A DNA stretch of 64,000 nucleotides from Aeromicrobium sp. Root344 (GTDB lineage Bacteria > Actinomycetota > Actinomycetes > Propionibacteriales > Nocardioidaceae). Location: contig NZ_LMDH01000001.1 of the NCBI RefSeq assembly GCF_001425755.1, positions 2,001,517 to 2,065,516 of the forward strand, in the 5' to 3' direction. How positions within the stretch are numbered: position 1 is the stretch's first letter; each line of letters starts with the position of its first letter. Positions 42,519-51,824 of the stretch are shown piece after piece. The position numbers and the translations under genes were made by a program. Below the pieces are notes generated by a model. It had not been told where the DNA came from. It was given only the letters and a program-made list of their open reading frames with translations, and made no database searches.

Positions 42519-43367
42519 ATGAGCCGCGAATCCGCGCTCGTCACCGCAGACTGGGTCGAGGAACACCTCAATGACCCGTCGATCGTCCTCGTCGAGGTCG
42601 ACGAGGACGTCGAGGCCTACGACAAGGGGCACATCCCCGGTGCCGTCAAGCTCGACTGGAAGGGCGACCTCCAGGACGGCGTCCGCCACGACTTCGTCAG
42701 CAAGGACAAGCTCGAGGCACTGCTGTCAGCCAAGGGCATCGGCAACGACGACACGATCGTGTTCTACGGCGGCAACAACAACTGGTTCGCCGCGTACGCC
42801 TACTGGTACCTCAAGTACTACGGGCACGACAACCTGCGTCTGCTCGACGGCGGCCGCAAGAAGTGGGAGCTCGACTCGCGTGAGCTGACCACCGAGGTCC
42901 AGGACCGCCCCGCGACGACCTACGTCGCCAAGGACGCCGACGAGTCGATCCGCGCGTTCCGCGACGAGGTCATCGCGTCGATCGGCAGCAAGAACCTGAT
43001 CGACGTCCGCAGCCCCGACGAGTACGCCGGTCGCCTCCTCGCCCCGGCGCACCTGCCGCAGGAGCAGGCTCAGATCGGCGGCCACATCCCGACCGCCGGC
43101 AACGTGCCGTGGAGCAAGGCGGCCAACGACGACGGCACCTTCCGCAGCGACGAGGAGCTCAAGGAGCTCTACGCCGAGGCCGGCCTCGACGACGCCAAGG
43201 ACACCATCGCCTACTGCCGCATCGGTGAGCGCAGCTCGCACACGTGGTTCGTGCTCAAGGAGATCCTGGGTCACGAGAACGTCAAGAACTACGACGGATC
43301 GTGGACCGAGTACGGCGCCCTGCGCGCCGTGCCGGTCGCCCTGGGCGACGAGCCGGGTGTCGCCTGA
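42519..43367 (+). CDS. thiosulfate sulfurtransferase (CysA2/SseA-like)
   Basis: 282-residue tandem rhodanese. The inactive N-terminal domain (about 8-125) contains YDKGHIPGAVKLDWKGDLQD. The active C-terminal domain has the persulfide loop CRIGERS (Cys near 233), matching the actinobacterial CysA2/CysA3 group. It transfers sulfane sulfur from thiosulfate to cyanide or a protein acceptor. GGAGG precedes ATG 42519. It is the central gene of the DUF4395-sulfurtransferase-DUF1416 operon and overlaps the last gene by one base. Confidence 0.95.
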   Translation: MSRESALVTADWVEEHLNDPSIVLVEVDEDVEAYDKGHIPGAVKLDWKGDLQDGVRHDFVSKDKLEALLSAKGIGNDDTIVFYGGNNNWFAAYAYWYLKYYGHDNLRLLDGGRKKWELDSRELTTEVQDRPATTYVAKDADESIRAFRDEVIASIGSKNLIDVRSPDEYAGRLLAPAHLPQEQAQIGGHIPTAGNVPWSKAANDDGTFRSDEELKELYAEAGLDDAKDTIAYCRIGERSSHTWFVLKEILGHENVKNYDGSWTEYGALRAVPVALGDEPGVA

Positions 43368-43663
43368 TGTGCGGCGCGATCAAGGGCGGCCCTTCGCTCG
43401 AGGGCGTCGACGTCGCCAACGAGGCCGTGATCCAGGGCATCGTGACGCGTGACGGCCAGCCGGTCGGCAACGCGTACGTCCGCCTGCTCGACCGCACGGG
43501 CGAGTTCACCGCCGAGGTCCCCACCTCTGCGACCGGGCAGTTCCGTTTCTTCGCCGGTCCGGGCGAGTGGACGTTGCGCACGCTCGCCCCGAAGTCGATC
43601 TCGGTCGACAACGCGGTGACCGCCGCCAAGGGCGTCGTGGCCGAGGTTGCCGTCGCGGTCTGA
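43367..43663 (+). CDS. DUF1416 family protein (SseC-like)
   Basis: 98-residue protein beginning MCGAIKGGPSLEGVDVANEA and folding as a small beta-sandwich (VIQGIVTRDGQPVGNAYVRL, TGQFRFFAGPGEWTLRTLAP). This is the actinobacterial DUF1416/SseC family, which always follows the thiosulfate sulfurtransferase. It is presumed to assist in sulfur transfer, but the mechanism is unknown. Cys2 directly after the initiator is conserved in the family and may accept sulfur. ATG 43367 overlaps the previous stop (TGATG). Confidence 0.93.
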   Translation: MCGAIKGGPSLEGVDVANEAVIQGIVTRDGQPVGNAYVRLLDRTGEFTAEVPTSATGQFRFFAGPGEWTLRTLAPKSISVDNAVTAAKGVVAEVAVAV

Positions 43664-43684
43664 CGCGCACACGCCACCCGAGGG

Positions 43685-43715
43685 GGGGTGCATCCGGCTC
43701 GGCCGGGTGCACCCC
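43685..43715 (+). terminator. terminator hairpin of the sulfur operon
   Basis: GGGGTGCATCCGG (43685-43697) pairs with CCGGGTGCACCCC (43703-43715), 13 pairs including one G-U, with a 5-base loop. It lies 22 bases after the DUF1416 stop. Only CCTTC follows instead of a T-run. Confidence 0.65.
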
Positions 43716-43923
43716 TTCGCCATGAGGTGACTGCCCTGCCGCACTGTTGCGCGTATCACCTACTGACGAACTGGTCACAGATGAGCCCTCGCTACGCTAC
43801 GCTGGGACCGTAACGGACTGTCCTCGACACTCGTTAAGTGACACGTCGTCGATTTTTCTCTCGTAACATCAGCAACACAGCAGTTCTGCACCATTGAGAC
43901 TCGGAGCCCACTGGGAGTGCGTC

Positions 43924-44520
43924 ATGATCAAACTTCGGCTTGTAGCCGCGGCAGCCATAGCGGCAGCTGCGACCCTGCTGTCCTCGGGAGCTGCTCAGGC
44001 ATACCCTGACATCCCCAACGTGACGCTGACCATCTCCGACGCCACCCTCGTCGGCGGCAACACCTTCGACTACAAGGCCAGCGCCGACGTCGAGTGTGAC
44101 TGGACCGTCACCTACTCCGAGGCCGTCAACGGCAGCGCCAACCAGACCGGCAGCGGCACGTCGCTCACGGGCACCTACGACACCAAGGTCGTGTCCAAGG
44201 TCTTCAAGTCGCCGATCAAGGCCCTGTGCAAGTACGACGACAACGTGCCTCCCGTGAGCGCCAAGGTCGTGACCTCCAACCAGGTCAGCCCGGCGTTCTA
44301 CTCCGCGAACACGGCCACGACGCTGCGCGCCGCGACCCAGGAGGCCAGCGCCTCCGCCACGGTCACGTTGCTGCCCAAGGGCGGCGTCGACGACAACGGC
44401 GACGGCTCGCTGCCCAACACGGGTGGTTCGAACGCCTGGATCCTGGTCCTCGGCGCAGCGCTCGTCGCGGCAGGTGGCAGCATCACCTACGTCGCACGTC
44501 GCCGCCACTCGGCTCGCTGA
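43924..44520 (+). CDS. secreted LPXTG-type cell-wall-anchored protein
   Basis: 198 residues. The signal peptide is MIKLRLVAAAAIAAAATLLS ... AQA. The mature part is a single beta-rich domain with two cysteines (VECDWTV and ALCKYDD, likely a disulfide). The C-terminus is a sortase signal: LPNTGGS, a hydrophobic helix (WILVLGAALVAAGGSITYVA) and the basic tail RRRHSAR. A sortase should link it to peptidoglycan; none is encoded in the window. GGGAG precedes ATG 43924, and the upstream 260 bases hold no other gene. Function unknown; a strong terminator follows. Confidence 0.85.
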   Translation: MIKLRLVAAAAIAAAATLLSSGAAQAYPDIPNVTLTISDATLVGGNTFDYKASADVECDWTVTYSEAVNGSANQTGSGTSLTGTYDTKVVSKVFKSPIKALCKYDDNVPPVSAKVVTSNQVSPAFYSANTATTLRAATQEASASATVTLLPKGGVDDNGDGSLPNTGGSNAWILVLGAALVAAGGSITYVARRRHSAR

Positions 44521-44537
44521 GACCCTGAGCACCGCAC

Positions 44538-44579
44538 GGTCATGCACGTCCCACTTCTCGGGGCGTGCATGACCTTTTT
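44538..44579 (+). terminator. rho-independent terminator
   Basis: A 15-pair stem (GGTCATGCACGTCCC, 44538-44552, with GGGGCGTGCATGACC, 44560-44574; one G-U) followed by TTTTT. It lies 17 bases after the LPXTG gene and separates it from the DUF4012 gene. Confidence 0.9.
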
Positions 44580-44594
44580 GCATCGGCGCGCCTC

Positions 44595-46385
44595 ATGAGC
44601 TCGACTCAACGGAGGCGGGGCCACAAGCCGTGGTACCGCCAGATCACCCGCGATCGCGTCTTCATGGCGCTCCTGGGCCTCGTGGTCCTGCTGCTCCTGC
44701 TGTTCGCCTTCCAGGCGCTCCGGGCCAACTCCTCGCTCCGCCTCGCGGCCAGCCAGTCAGAGCTCCTGCAGAACCAGATCGTCGCGGGCGACGACACCGC
44801 GGCCAAGGCCACCCTGTCGAGCCTCCAGGAGTCGACCTCGCGTGCCCGGAGCACCACTGACGGTCCTCTGTGGGATCTCGGCGCGCACGTGCCGTTCTTC
44901 GGCCGCAACATCGACGCGGTGCAGACCGTCTCGCGCGTCATGGACGACGTCTCCACCCAGGCCCTGCCGCCGGTCGTCGCCCTGTCCAAGGAGATCAACC
45001 TCAACACCTACAGCCCCCACGACGGCAAGGTCGACCTCGCCGCGATCAACAAGATCGCGCCCTCGGTCAACACCGTCACGGACGCCCTGACCGCGGCCCA
45101 GAAGGAGCTCAGCGACATCGACGCGCAGTCGCTTCTCGTGCCGCTCCGCGGTCCGGTCAGCACGATCCAGTTCAAGGTCGACAGCGCCAAAGCCGCCGCG
45201 GACTCGAGCAACCTCGCGGCGAAGCTGCTGCCCGAGATGCTGGGACAGCAGGAGACCCGCCGCTACCTGCTGCTGATCCAGAACAACGCGGAGATCCGCT
45301 CGACCGGCGGCATCTCCGGCTCGTACGCGATCCTGAAGGCCAAGAAGGGCAAGCTGTCGATGGGGTTCCAGGGCTCCATCCAGGACCTCAAGCAGTTCTC
45401 CGAGCCCGTGCTGCCGATGACCAAGAACGAGGCGACGGTGTTCTCGCCGACGTTGGTGACCAACCTGCTCGACGCCAACATGACACCCGACTTCCCACGG
45501 ACGGCGGAGATCGCCAAGGCCATGGTCGCCAAGGGGCTCGACACCAAGGTCGACGGCGTCATCTCGGTCGATCCCGTGGCCATGAGCTACATCCTCGCCG
45601 GCACCGGCCCGATCCGGATCCCCAACGGTCCCGCGTTCGACCAGAACAACGCCGTCGACCTGCTGCTCAACAAGACGTACGTGCTGCTGAAGGACCGCGA
45701 CCAGCAGGACGCGGTCTTCAAGGTGGCGGCGCGGGCGATCTTCGACGCCGTCAAGGCCGGCCGCAGCGACTCGCGGCTCGTGATCGACGGCCTGGTCAAG
45801 GCCGCCAGCGAGAACCGGCTGATGGTGTGGTCCTCGCACAAGAGCGAGCAGACGCTGATCGAGCCTTCAGGGGTGTCCGGCGAGCTCAGCGGCAATGGCG
45901 GCAAGGTCCCGCACGTCGGCCTCTACTTCGGCGACGCGGCGTCGACCAAGATGGAGTACTACCTCGACTACAACACCTCCATGTCGGTCGGCCGCTGCCT
46001 GCGCGACGACGTGCAGGAGATCAACACCACGACGGAGCTGACCTCCAACGCGCCGGCCAACGCAGCCGACCTGCCCAAGGCCGTCACCGGCAACGGGCTC
46101 TACACGCCTCGTGGCACGATGCGCCTCCTGCTGCGCTTCTACTCGCCCTACGCCGGCGGGTTCACCGACGTGCGCGTCAACGGCGTCAAGCAGACGGTGT
46201 ACGCCGACACGCATCGCGGCCGCAACGTCACCAAGGTGCTCCTGACGGTCAAGCCCCAGCAGAGCTACACGATTCGTACGTCGATGATCTCCGGCCCGCA
46301 CCAGCCCGGCGACCCGGTGTTCTCCACGACCCCGGGCGTGCACAGCATGCAGAACGACGTGTCGATCAAGTCCGCCTGCTCGTGA
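44595..46385 (+). CDS. DUF4012 family envelope protein
   Basis: 596 residues. One N-terminal transmembrane helix (FMALLGLVVLLLLLFAFQAL) is preceded by a basic cytoplasmic stretch. A helical, coiled-coil-like region follows (about 50-200), and then the DUF4012 domain with RRYLLLIQNNAEIRSTGGIS, its most conserved segment, and VDGVISVDPVAMSYILAGTG. Function is not established. DUF4012 proteins are common beside exopolysaccharide and LCP genes in actinobacteria, as here. The relation of part of the domain to LCP-type folds is a weak impression only. ATG 44595 is chosen over 44565, which lies in the terminator's T-run. Confidence 0.85.
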   Translation: MSSTQRRRGHKPWYRQITRDRVFMALLGLVVLLLLLFAFQALRANSSLRLAASQSELLQNQIVAGDDTAAKATLSSLQESTSRARSTTDGPLWDLGAHVPFFGRNIDAVQTVSRVMDDVSTQALPPVVALSKEINLNTYSPHDGKVDLAAINKIAPSVNTVTDALTAAQKELSDIDAQSLLVPLRGPVSTIQFKVDSAKAAADSSNLAAKLLPEMLGQQETRRYLLLIQNNAEIRSTGGISGSYAILKAKKGKLSMGFQGSIQDLKQFSEPVLPMTKNEATVFSPTLVTNLLDANMTPDFPRTAEIAKAMVAKGLDTKVDGVISVDPVAMSYILAGTGPIRIPNGPAFDQNNAVDLLLNKTYVLLKDRDQQDAVFKVAARAIFDAVKAGRSDSRLVIDGLVKAASENRLMVWSSHKSEQTLIEPSGVSGELSGNGGKVPHVGLYFGDAASTKMEYYLDYNTSMSVGRCLRDDVQEINTTTELTSNAPANAADLPKAVTGNGLYTPRGTMRLLLRFYSPYAGGFTDVRVNGVKQTVYADTHRGRNVTKVLLTVKPQQSYTIRTSMISGPHQPGDPVFSTTPGVHSMQNDVSIKSACS

Positions 46386-46409
46386 CCCCGGGCCGGCCGG
46401 CCAGGGTCA
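46383..46409. terminator. bidirectional hairpin made of both stop codons
   Basis: TGACCC (46383-46388) pairs with GGGTCA (46404-46409). The TGA of the DUF4012 gene is in one arm and the TGA of the LCP gene in the other. The intervening CGGGCCGGCCGGCC can fold on itself. The 21-base gap between the convergent genes is thereby a compact two-way terminator. Confidence 0.5.
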
Positions 46410-47528
46410 GTCGACGTCCTTCTTGAGCACGTCGTCGGGATACTTCTTGAGGTAGGCCCGCAGGTTGTCCTTGCGGAACGCGGTGAACAGCTCGTCGGAC
46501 TTGGCCTCGTTGAGCCGGACGATGCTGCCGTAGACCGGGATCGTCTCGGTGCCGGCGACCGGGGCGGACAGGAAGTAGACGTCCTTGGTGTGCATGCCGC
46601 GCAACGAGAGGGCGAGGCCACGCATGTCGCTGCCCGACCACTCGGCGTCGACCGTGAGGTTCTTGGTCAGCGCCTTGACGGTGTTGATGAGCTTGACCGG
46701 GTTGCGGGTGACGCCCTTGCTGAGGATCTTGCCCATGAGGGCGCGCAGGAAGTTCTGCTGACGGGCGATGCGGTCGAAGTCGCCACGGAGCAGGCCGTGG
46801 CGCTGGCGAACGTACTGGAGGGCCTTCTTGCCCTTGAGGTTGTAGTCGCCGGCCTTCCACTGCACGTGCTGCATCTCGTCGTAGGTGTCGTCGGGAATGT
46901 GCACCGGAACCCCGCCGACGGCGGTGGAGAGGTCCTTGAACCCCTCCCAGTCGATGATCGCGACGTGCTTCATGCGCAGGTCGGTCAGGTGCTCGACCGT
47001 CGAGACCGCGCCGACGGGCCCGTACTCGGAGAACGCGGCGTTGATCTTCTGCTGCCCGTGCGGGTTGCCCTCGGCGTCGTAGATCGTCGTGAAGGTGTCG
47101 CGGGGGATCGAGGCGAGGAACGCGTACTTCCGGTTGGCCGTGATGTGCACGATCATCAACGTGTCGCTGCGGTACTTGCCGATGGGCCACTTCGCGGCCT
47201 TGGCGTCCGCGGACAGTGAGGTGTCCTGGGACTCACCCGGGATCTTCTTGCCCTTGTCGGAGCCCAGCAGCAAGATGTTGAGCGCATTGCCCTTGTCGGG
47301 GTCGGGGCGCTCCTTCTCCTTGAGCTTGTCGCTGACCTTGACCTTGTCGACGTTGCCGAGCTGCTTGTTGAGCATGTAGGCGTACGCACCGGTGATGGTG
47401 ATGCCGAGGCTGACGACGACCCCGAGCGTCACGAGGGCCAGGAACGTCTTGCGGTGGCGTCGGCGGAACTTGTCACCGTCCGCACGCCGCTTGCCGGCAT
47501 CGCGGTAGTTGCCGAGCCTGCCTGCCAT
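46407..47528 (-). CDS. LytR-CpsA-Psr (LCP) family glycopolymer transferase
   Basis: 373 residues. A basic cytoplasmic N-terminus and one transmembrane helix (LALVTLGVVVSLGITITGAY) come first. The LCP domain runs from about residue 85: ILLLGSDKG, the first Asp/Arg motif SDTLMIVHITANRKYAFLAS with IPRDTF, VDWEGF-like IIDWEGFKDLSTAVGGVPVH, and LQYVRQRHGLLRGDFDRIAR with the phosphate-binding arginines. Such enzymes attach teichoic acids or other glycopolymers from a lipid carrier to peptidoglycan (or arabinogalactan in mycolate makers). It suits the polysaccharide genes downstream. It starts at ATG 47528. Confidence 0.93.
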   Translation of the reverse strand: MAGRLGNYRDAGKRRADGDKFRRRHRKTFLALVTLGVVVSLGITITGAYAYMLNKQLGNVDKVKVSDKLKEKERPDPDKGNALNILLLGSDKGKKIPGESQDTSLSADAKAAKWPIGKYRSDTLMIVHITANRKYAFLASIPRDTFTTIYDAEGNPHGQQKINAAFSEYGPVGAVSTVEHLTDLRMKHVAIIDWEGFKDLSTAVGGVPVHIPDDTYDEMQHVQWKAGDYNLKGKKALQYVRQRHGLLRGDFDRIARQQNFLRALMGKILSKGVTRNPVKLINTVKALTKNLTVDAEWSGSDMRGLALSLRGMHTKDVYFLSAPVAGTETIPVYGSIVRLNEAKSDELFTAFRKDNLRAYLKKYPDDVLKKDVD

Positions 47529-47597
47529 CGTGCTCCGTCCTCAGGGAATCCCGTCCATTCTGCCGGGTCGCGCCAACGCATCCAACTCGCGACCGGC

Positions 47598-48020
47598 TCA
47601 GACCTCGAGCACGAGGGTGGTCGGTCCGTCGTTGGTGAGGGCGATCGCCATGTCGGCGCCGAAGACCCCCTCGGCGACCGTCGCTCCGAGGGAGCGCAGC
47701 GACGCGCAGAAGTGGTCGTACAACGGCTCCGCGACGGGCCCAGGCGCCGCGGCGGTCCAGGTCGGCCGGCGGCCCTTGCGGGCATCGCCGTAGAGCGTGA
47801 ACTGGCTGACGACGAGGATGCCGGCGCCGAGGTCCGCGGCGGACTTCTCGTCGCGCAGGATGCGCAGCGTCCAGATCTTGGCGGCGAGCCGGTCGGCCCT
47901 CTCGATCGTGTCGTCGTGCGTCACGCCCAGCAGGACGACCAGGCCCACGCCGATCTGTCCGACCGTCTCGCCGGCCACGTCGACCCGTGCCTCGGTGACC
48001 CTCTGCACGACGGCTCTCAT
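47598..48020 (-). CDS. dtd: D-aminoacyl-tRNA deacylase
   Basis: 140-residue editing enzyme that hydrolyses D-amino acids and glycine from mischarged tRNA. The family motifs [20 protein letters not shown] (S-Q-x-T) and the C-terminal NDGPTT (cross-subunit Gly-Pro) are both present. The start [18 protein letters not shown] at ATG 48020 is the family standard. It is divergent from the nitrobindin-like gene, with 36 bases between the starts. Confidence 0.96.
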   Translation of the reverse strand: MRAVVQRVTEARVDVAGETVGQIGVGLVVLLGVTHDDTIERADRLAAKIWTLRILRDEKSAADLGAGILVVSQFTLYGDARKGRRPTWTAAAPGPVAEPLYDHFCASLRSLGATVAEGVFGADMAIALTNDGPTTLVLEV

Positions 48021-48056
48021 GCGAGCCAGCGTAGAGGGCCACCGTAGACTGGAATC

Positions 48057-48551
48057 ATGCCGTTCGAGATCCCGTCTGACCTGCACCCCGACCTGATGCC
48101 GGTCGTGTGGCTGCTGGGCACGTGGCACGGCGACGGGCACGGCGACTACCCGACGATCGATCCGTTCACGTTCGAGCAGGACGTCGTCTTCGCCCACGAC
48201 ACCCGGCCGTTCCTGCACTACTTCAGCCGGACCTGGATCACCGACGACAAGGGCGAGCGCGTACGCCCCGGTGCCCTCGAGACCGGCTTCCTGCGGCCCG
48301 TCGGAGACGGCGAGCTCGAGCTCGTCCTCGCACACCCCACCGGCTACGCCGAGGTCTGGTACGGCAAGGTCGACGGCCCCCGGGTCACCCTGGCGACCGA
48401 CCTCGTCGCGCGTACGTCGACCGCCAAGGAGTACACCGCCGGGCAGCGCATGTACGGCCTGGTCGAGGGCGACCTCATGTACGCCTACGACATGGCCGCA
48501 GAGGGCCAGGAGATGCAGTCGCACCTGTGGGGGAGGCTCGCCCGTGTCTAG
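48057..48551 (+). CDS. nitrobindin-like heme-binding beta-barrel protein (FABP/DUF1794)
   Basis: 164-residue ten-stranded beta-barrel. The signature [14 protein letters not shown] near residue 20 (GxWxGxGxG) and [17 protein letters not shown] [15 protein letters not shown] are typical, and a His in the last strand (QSHLWGRL, residue about 157) is at the position of the heme ligand. Bacterial nitrobindins isomerise peroxynitrite to nitrate and bind NO. The group is also called FABP family protein in actinobacteria. The start at ATG 48057 matches the family opening. Confidence 0.9.
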   Translation: MPFEIPSDLHPDLMPVVWLLGTWHGDGHGDYPTIDPFTFEQDVVFAHDTRPFLHYFSRTWITDDKGERVRPGALETGFLRPVGDGELELVLAHPTGYAEVWYGKVDGPRVTLATDLVARTSTAKEYTAGQRMYGLVEGDLMYAYDMAAEGQEMQSHLWGRLARV

Positions 48552-49476
48552 CCCGCTGCTGGCCCTGCCGGGGGCCGTGGGCGGTGACGCGCCCGACCAG
48601 GCTGTCGCGGCGCACTACGGTGCCATCTCGGCCGAGCAGCGCCGGCTCGCTGACGGTCACACGTTCGTCGACCTGTCGCACCGCGACGTCGTGACGATCA
48701 CGGGGCCCGATCGCCTGACCTGGCTGCACTCGCTCACGACGCAGTTCCTCGAGAACCTGGCGCCCGGGGTGCCGACCGAGGTCCTGCTGCTCTCGCCGCA
48801 GGGCCGCATCGAGCACGGATTCTCCGGCGTCGACGACGGCGAGACCTTCTGGGCTCACACCGAGCCGGGTGCGGGTGCGGCGCTCGTCGAGTTCCTCGAC
48901 CGCATGCGCTTCATGCTCCGGGTGGAGGTCGCGCTCGCGACCGAGGAGTGGGCCGTCATCGGCCTGCCCGGTCTGCGCTGGGAGATCCGCCCCCGCGCGT
49001 CCCTCACGACCCTGCCGGCCGAGCTCGGCGATCCCGTGGGGATGTGGGCGTGGGAGGCCGAGCGCATCGAGGCGGGTCTCGTGCGCGTCGGGCTGGACAC
49101 CGACGACAAGACGATCCCCAACGAGGTGGGCCTGCTCGGCGTGGCGGTGCACCTCGACAAGGGCTGCTACCGGGGCCAGGAGACGGTTGCCCGCGTGCAC
49201 ACCCTCGGCCGGCCCCCGCGCCGACTCGTACGCCTGCTCCTCGACGGTTCGGTCGACCACCTGCCGGCGCACGGGTCCGACGTCACCCTGGACGGCGTAC
49301 GCGTGGGGTTCGTCGGGTCGTCCGCGCGTCACCACGAGCTGGGCCCCATCGCGCTCGCGGTGGTCAAGCGCAACGTCGATCCTGCGGCGACGCTGCTGGC
49401 AGACGGGGTCGCGGCCAACCAAGAGGTGCTCGTGGACCCGGAAGCCGGGCTCCACGTACGTCCGGTCCTCGGCTGA
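48544..49476 (+). CDS. ygfZ: folate-binding YgfZ/GcvT-like protein
   Basis: 310-residue tetrahydrofolate-binding protein related to the aminomethyltransferase GcvT. It acts in repair or assembly of some Fe-S proteins. The YgfZ signature [12 protein letters not shown] is intact (Cys near residue 217), and the N-terminal half has [20 protein letters not shown] and [15 protein letters not shown] 48544 overlaps the preceding TAG by 8 bases. It forms a coupled trio with the nitrobindin-like and phosphatase genes. Confidence 0.92.
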   Translation: MSSPLLALPGAVGGDAPDQAVAAHYGAISAEQRRLADGHTFVDLSHRDVVTITGPDRLTWLHSLTTQFLENLAPGVPTEVLLLSPQGRIEHGFSGVDDGETFWAHTEPGAGAALVEFLDRMRFMLRVEVALATEEWAVIGLPGLRWEIRPRASLTTLPAELGDPVGMWAWEAERIEAGLVRVGLDTDDKTIPNEVGLLGVAVHLDKGCYRGQETVARVHTLGRPPRRLVRLLLDGSVDHLPAHGSDVTLDGVRVGFVGSSARHHELGPIALAVVKRNVDPAATLLADGVAANQEVLVDPEAGLHVRPVLG

Positions 49477-50018
49477 TGTCCTCGCAACGCTTCGCGATCC
49501 TGGCCGTGTGCACGGCCAACATCTGCCGCTCGCCCATCATGGAGGCGTTGCTGCGGGCCGAGCTGGACGACGAGCAGTTCGAGGTCGCGAGCGCCGGCAC
49601 CCAGGGCTGGGACCGCCAGCCGATGGACGGCATGGCCGCGATGGAGCTCATGCGGCTCGGCTACTCCAACACGATGTTTCGTTCGCACGCGATCGACACC
49701 TACCTGGTGGACTCCGCCGACCTGATCCTCACGGCGACCCGTTCGCACCGGTCCGCGGTCCTCGAGATCACGCCTGCCGCGCTCCGGCGTACGTTCACGC
49801 TGCTCGAGTTCGCCGCGCTCTGCGAGATCGTCGACGGCGACGCCCCGCGGGCCCTGGTCGCCGACGCGTCGCGGCAGCGCAGCAAGGCGCCGGCCGACAT
49901 CGACATCGGCGATCCCTATCGGCGCAGCCCTGAGGTGCACCGGCGCACAGCGGACCAGATCGACGCGGCGGTCCGGACGATCAGCGAACGCCTCAACGCA
50001 CTCGTCGCCGTGAGCTGA
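49476..50018 (+). CDS. low-molecular-weight protein-tyrosine phosphatase
   Basis: 180-residue phosphatase with the catalytic loop C12-TANIC-R18-S near the N-terminus and a general-acid Asp in DIGDPYRRSP near residue 145. ATG 49476 overlaps the ygfZ stop by one base. The gene is convergent with the tyrosine-autokinase gene, 12 bases apart. This is the usual kinase/phosphatase pair that controls exopolysaccharide polymerisation and export, as Wzb with Wzc. The dephosphorylation target is therefore inferred to be the Tyr-rich tail of that kinase. Confidence 0.9.
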   Translation: MSSQRFAILAVCTANICRSPIMEALLRAELDDEQFEVASAGTQGWDRQPMDGMAAMELMRLGYSNTMFRSHAIDTYLVDSADLILTATRSHRSAVLEITPAALRRTFTLLEFAALCEIVDGDAPRALVADASRQRSKAPADIDIGDPYRRSPEVHRRTADQIDAAVRTISERLNALVAVS

Positions 50019-50030
50019 GACGCCGAGCAG

Positions 50031-51392
50031 CTAGTGGCTGCGGCGCTTGCGGCCCCTGGTGGTCTGCTCGAAGTACTCGGGGCCGTAGCCGTACCCATAG
50101 CCGTAGCCGTAGCGCGACAGCTCCTTGACCGGAGACATGCTGAGCACGGTGCCGAGCAGGCGGGCGCCGACCGAGTGGAGGCGCTCGGTCGCGGTGCGCA
50201 CCTCGTCGAGCCCCGTCTCGCCGTGCTTGACGACGAGGATCGCGCCGTCCGAGATCGACGCCAGCAGCGAGGCGTCGGTGACCGGCAGCAACGGAGGAGC
50301 ATCGATCAGCACGACGTCGTAGCGGTGCCGCAGCTCCGAGACGAGCGCCCGCATCGCGTTGGTCTGCAGGATCTCCGACGGGTTGGGCGGGAGTGCGCCG
50401 CTCGCCAGCACGTCGAGTCCCGGCGTCGCCGCCTGCTGGAGCGCCGCGTCAAGCGCCACGCGGCCGACCAGCACGGTCGTGAGTCCGACGGACTTCTCGA
50501 TGCCGAGGTACTCGCTGACCCGCGGACGCCGCAGGTCACCCTCGACGAGTGCCACCTGGGACCCGGCCTGTGCCAGGGCGATCGCCAGGTTGCAGGCCGT
50601 GGTCGACTTGCCCTCGCCGGCCAACGAGCTGGTGATCGTGATGACCTTGTTGTCGCGGTCGATGTCGAGGAACTGCAGGTTGGTGCGCAGGATGCGTACG
50701 GCCTCGAAGCGCGGGTGGTGCGTGCCGAGCGACGTGATGAGCGGAGTCTGGACCGCGGCTCGGTCGTACGCGATGGCGCCGAGCACCGGCGCGCCCGAGG
50801 CCTCCTCGAGCTCCGCGGGGCTGTGGATGCTGCGGTCCGCGGCATTGCGCGCTGCGGCGATCATGAGGCCGGCCAGCAGGCCCAGGAGGCCGCCGAGAAC
50901 CAGCCACGGCACGCGTGGCGGGCTCGACGGGTTGGCGGCCGGCGTGGCGTCCTCGACGACCGACGCGGTGAGCTGGGTGTCCTGATCGCCGAGCCAGGCG
51001 ACGAACGCCTCGGCCGCGGACTGACTCAGGTCTGCGGCGCGCTGCCGGCTCTCGTCGTCGGCGGTCACCCGGAGCACCGAGGTGTCGTGCAGCACCCTGG
51101 CACGGAGGTGCCGGTCGACCGAACCGGTGCTGTCCGAGACCCCGAGGTCCTCGACGACCCGCGCGGCGATGCTGCGTCCACCGAGCACGTGGGCGTACGA
51201 CTCGACGGTCCGCTCCGAGACCGTGTCCGTGCTGCGGGCCAACGGCGGGGAGACCAGCACGTCGGCGTGGGCGCTGTAGCGCGGCGTCGCGAGGCTGAGG
51301 TAGAGGACGGCCAGGCCGACGCCCACCAGCGTCATCAGGATGAGGGTCGGCCACCGCCGGACCAGCGGCTTGACGAGAGGGCGTTGACTCAC
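50031..51392 (-). CDS. polysaccharide co-polymerase / bacterial tyrosine autokinase
   Basis: 453-residue Wzz-BY-kinase fusion. Two transmembrane helices (LILMTLVGVGLAVLYLSL and VPWLVLGGLLGLLAGLMIAA) enclose a short external domain that sets chain length. The cytoplasmic kinase has Walker A TSSLAGEGKSTTACN, Walker A' type VALVEGDLRRPRVSEYLG and Walker B VVLIDAPPLLPVTDA. The C-terminus is a tyrosine cluster, RYGYGYGYGYGPEYFE, the substrate of autophosphorylation. The tandem YG repeat is unusually regular. GTG 51392 has AAGGAG upstream. It is divergent from the sugar-phosphate transferase genes. Confidence 0.92.
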   Translation of the reverse strand: MSQRPLVKPLVRRWPTLILMTLVGVGLAVLYLSLATPRYSAHADVLVSPPLARSTDTVSERTVESYAHVLGGRSIAARVVEDLGVSDSTGSVDRHLRARVLHDTSVLRVTADDESRQRAADLSQSAAEAFVAWLGDQDTQLTASVVEDATPAANPSSPPRVPWLVLGGLLGLLAGLMIAAARNAADRSIHSPAELEEASGAPVLGAIAYDRAAVQTPLITSLGTHHPRFEAVRILRTNLQFLDIDRDNKVITITSSLAGEGKSTTACNLAIALAQAGSQVALVEGDLRRPRVSEYLGIEKSVGLTTVLVGRVALDAALQQAATPGLDVLASGALPPNPSEILQTNAMRALVSELRHRYDVVLIDAPPLLPVTDASLLASISDGAILVVKHGETGLDEVRTATERLHSVGARLLGTVLSMSPVKELSRYGYGYGYGYGPEYFEQTTRGRKRRSH

Positions 51393-51566
51393 CGATTGCT
51401 CCTTGTGGACCCGAGGCGTTGACCGGAAGATTACGACACCCGGTCGCCTTTTGCTGGTTCATCGATATTTGAGAAACGGTCACATACGTAACCCGAGTGG
51501 CGCAGAATCGTTTTGAGAGAGACAGGCGCCGTACGCCAGGCGCCATTTTCATGAAACCCGAGGGCC

Positions 51567-51824
51567 ATGGACTACACGCCGATCAGCATGCGTCGAGTGT
51601 TGCTGGCGTTCGCGTTCACCGCGTTCGTCGCACTCGTTCCAGTGCTGTTCGTCGTCCTCAGGTCCGGCGCGGGCCCCCTGGCCTCTGCCCGTGACGCCGA
51701 AGGCGGCTACCGTGATGTCGTGCTCGGTGCCGGGAGCGTCATGTTGACGGCCCTCCTGATCGGAGCACTCATGTTGACGGTCGCACTGGGCCGACGCATG
51801 GTTCGGCGTCCGACCCGAGCGTGA
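51567..51824 (+). CDS. small two-span membrane protein
   Basis: 85 residues with two hydrophobic helices (VLLAFAFTAFVALVPVLFVV and VMLTALLIGALMLTVALG) joined by a polar loop, ending in a basic tail. Family not recognised. It overlaps the following glycosylphosphotransferase by 4 bases (GTGA), so it is probably cotranslated and may assist that enzyme or the polymerase complex. The start at ATG 51567 has only a weak GAGGG upstream. Confidence 0.6.
   Translation: MDYTPISMRRVLLAFAFTAFVALVPVLFVVLRSGAGPLASARDAEGGYRDVVLGAGSVMLTALLIGALMLTVALGRRMVRRPTRA

Noticed and set aside
51393..51566. Regulatory element between the tyrosine kinase and the small membrane protein
   Set aside because: GGCGCC occurs twice near 51525-51541, but no promoter or operator pattern could be defended.
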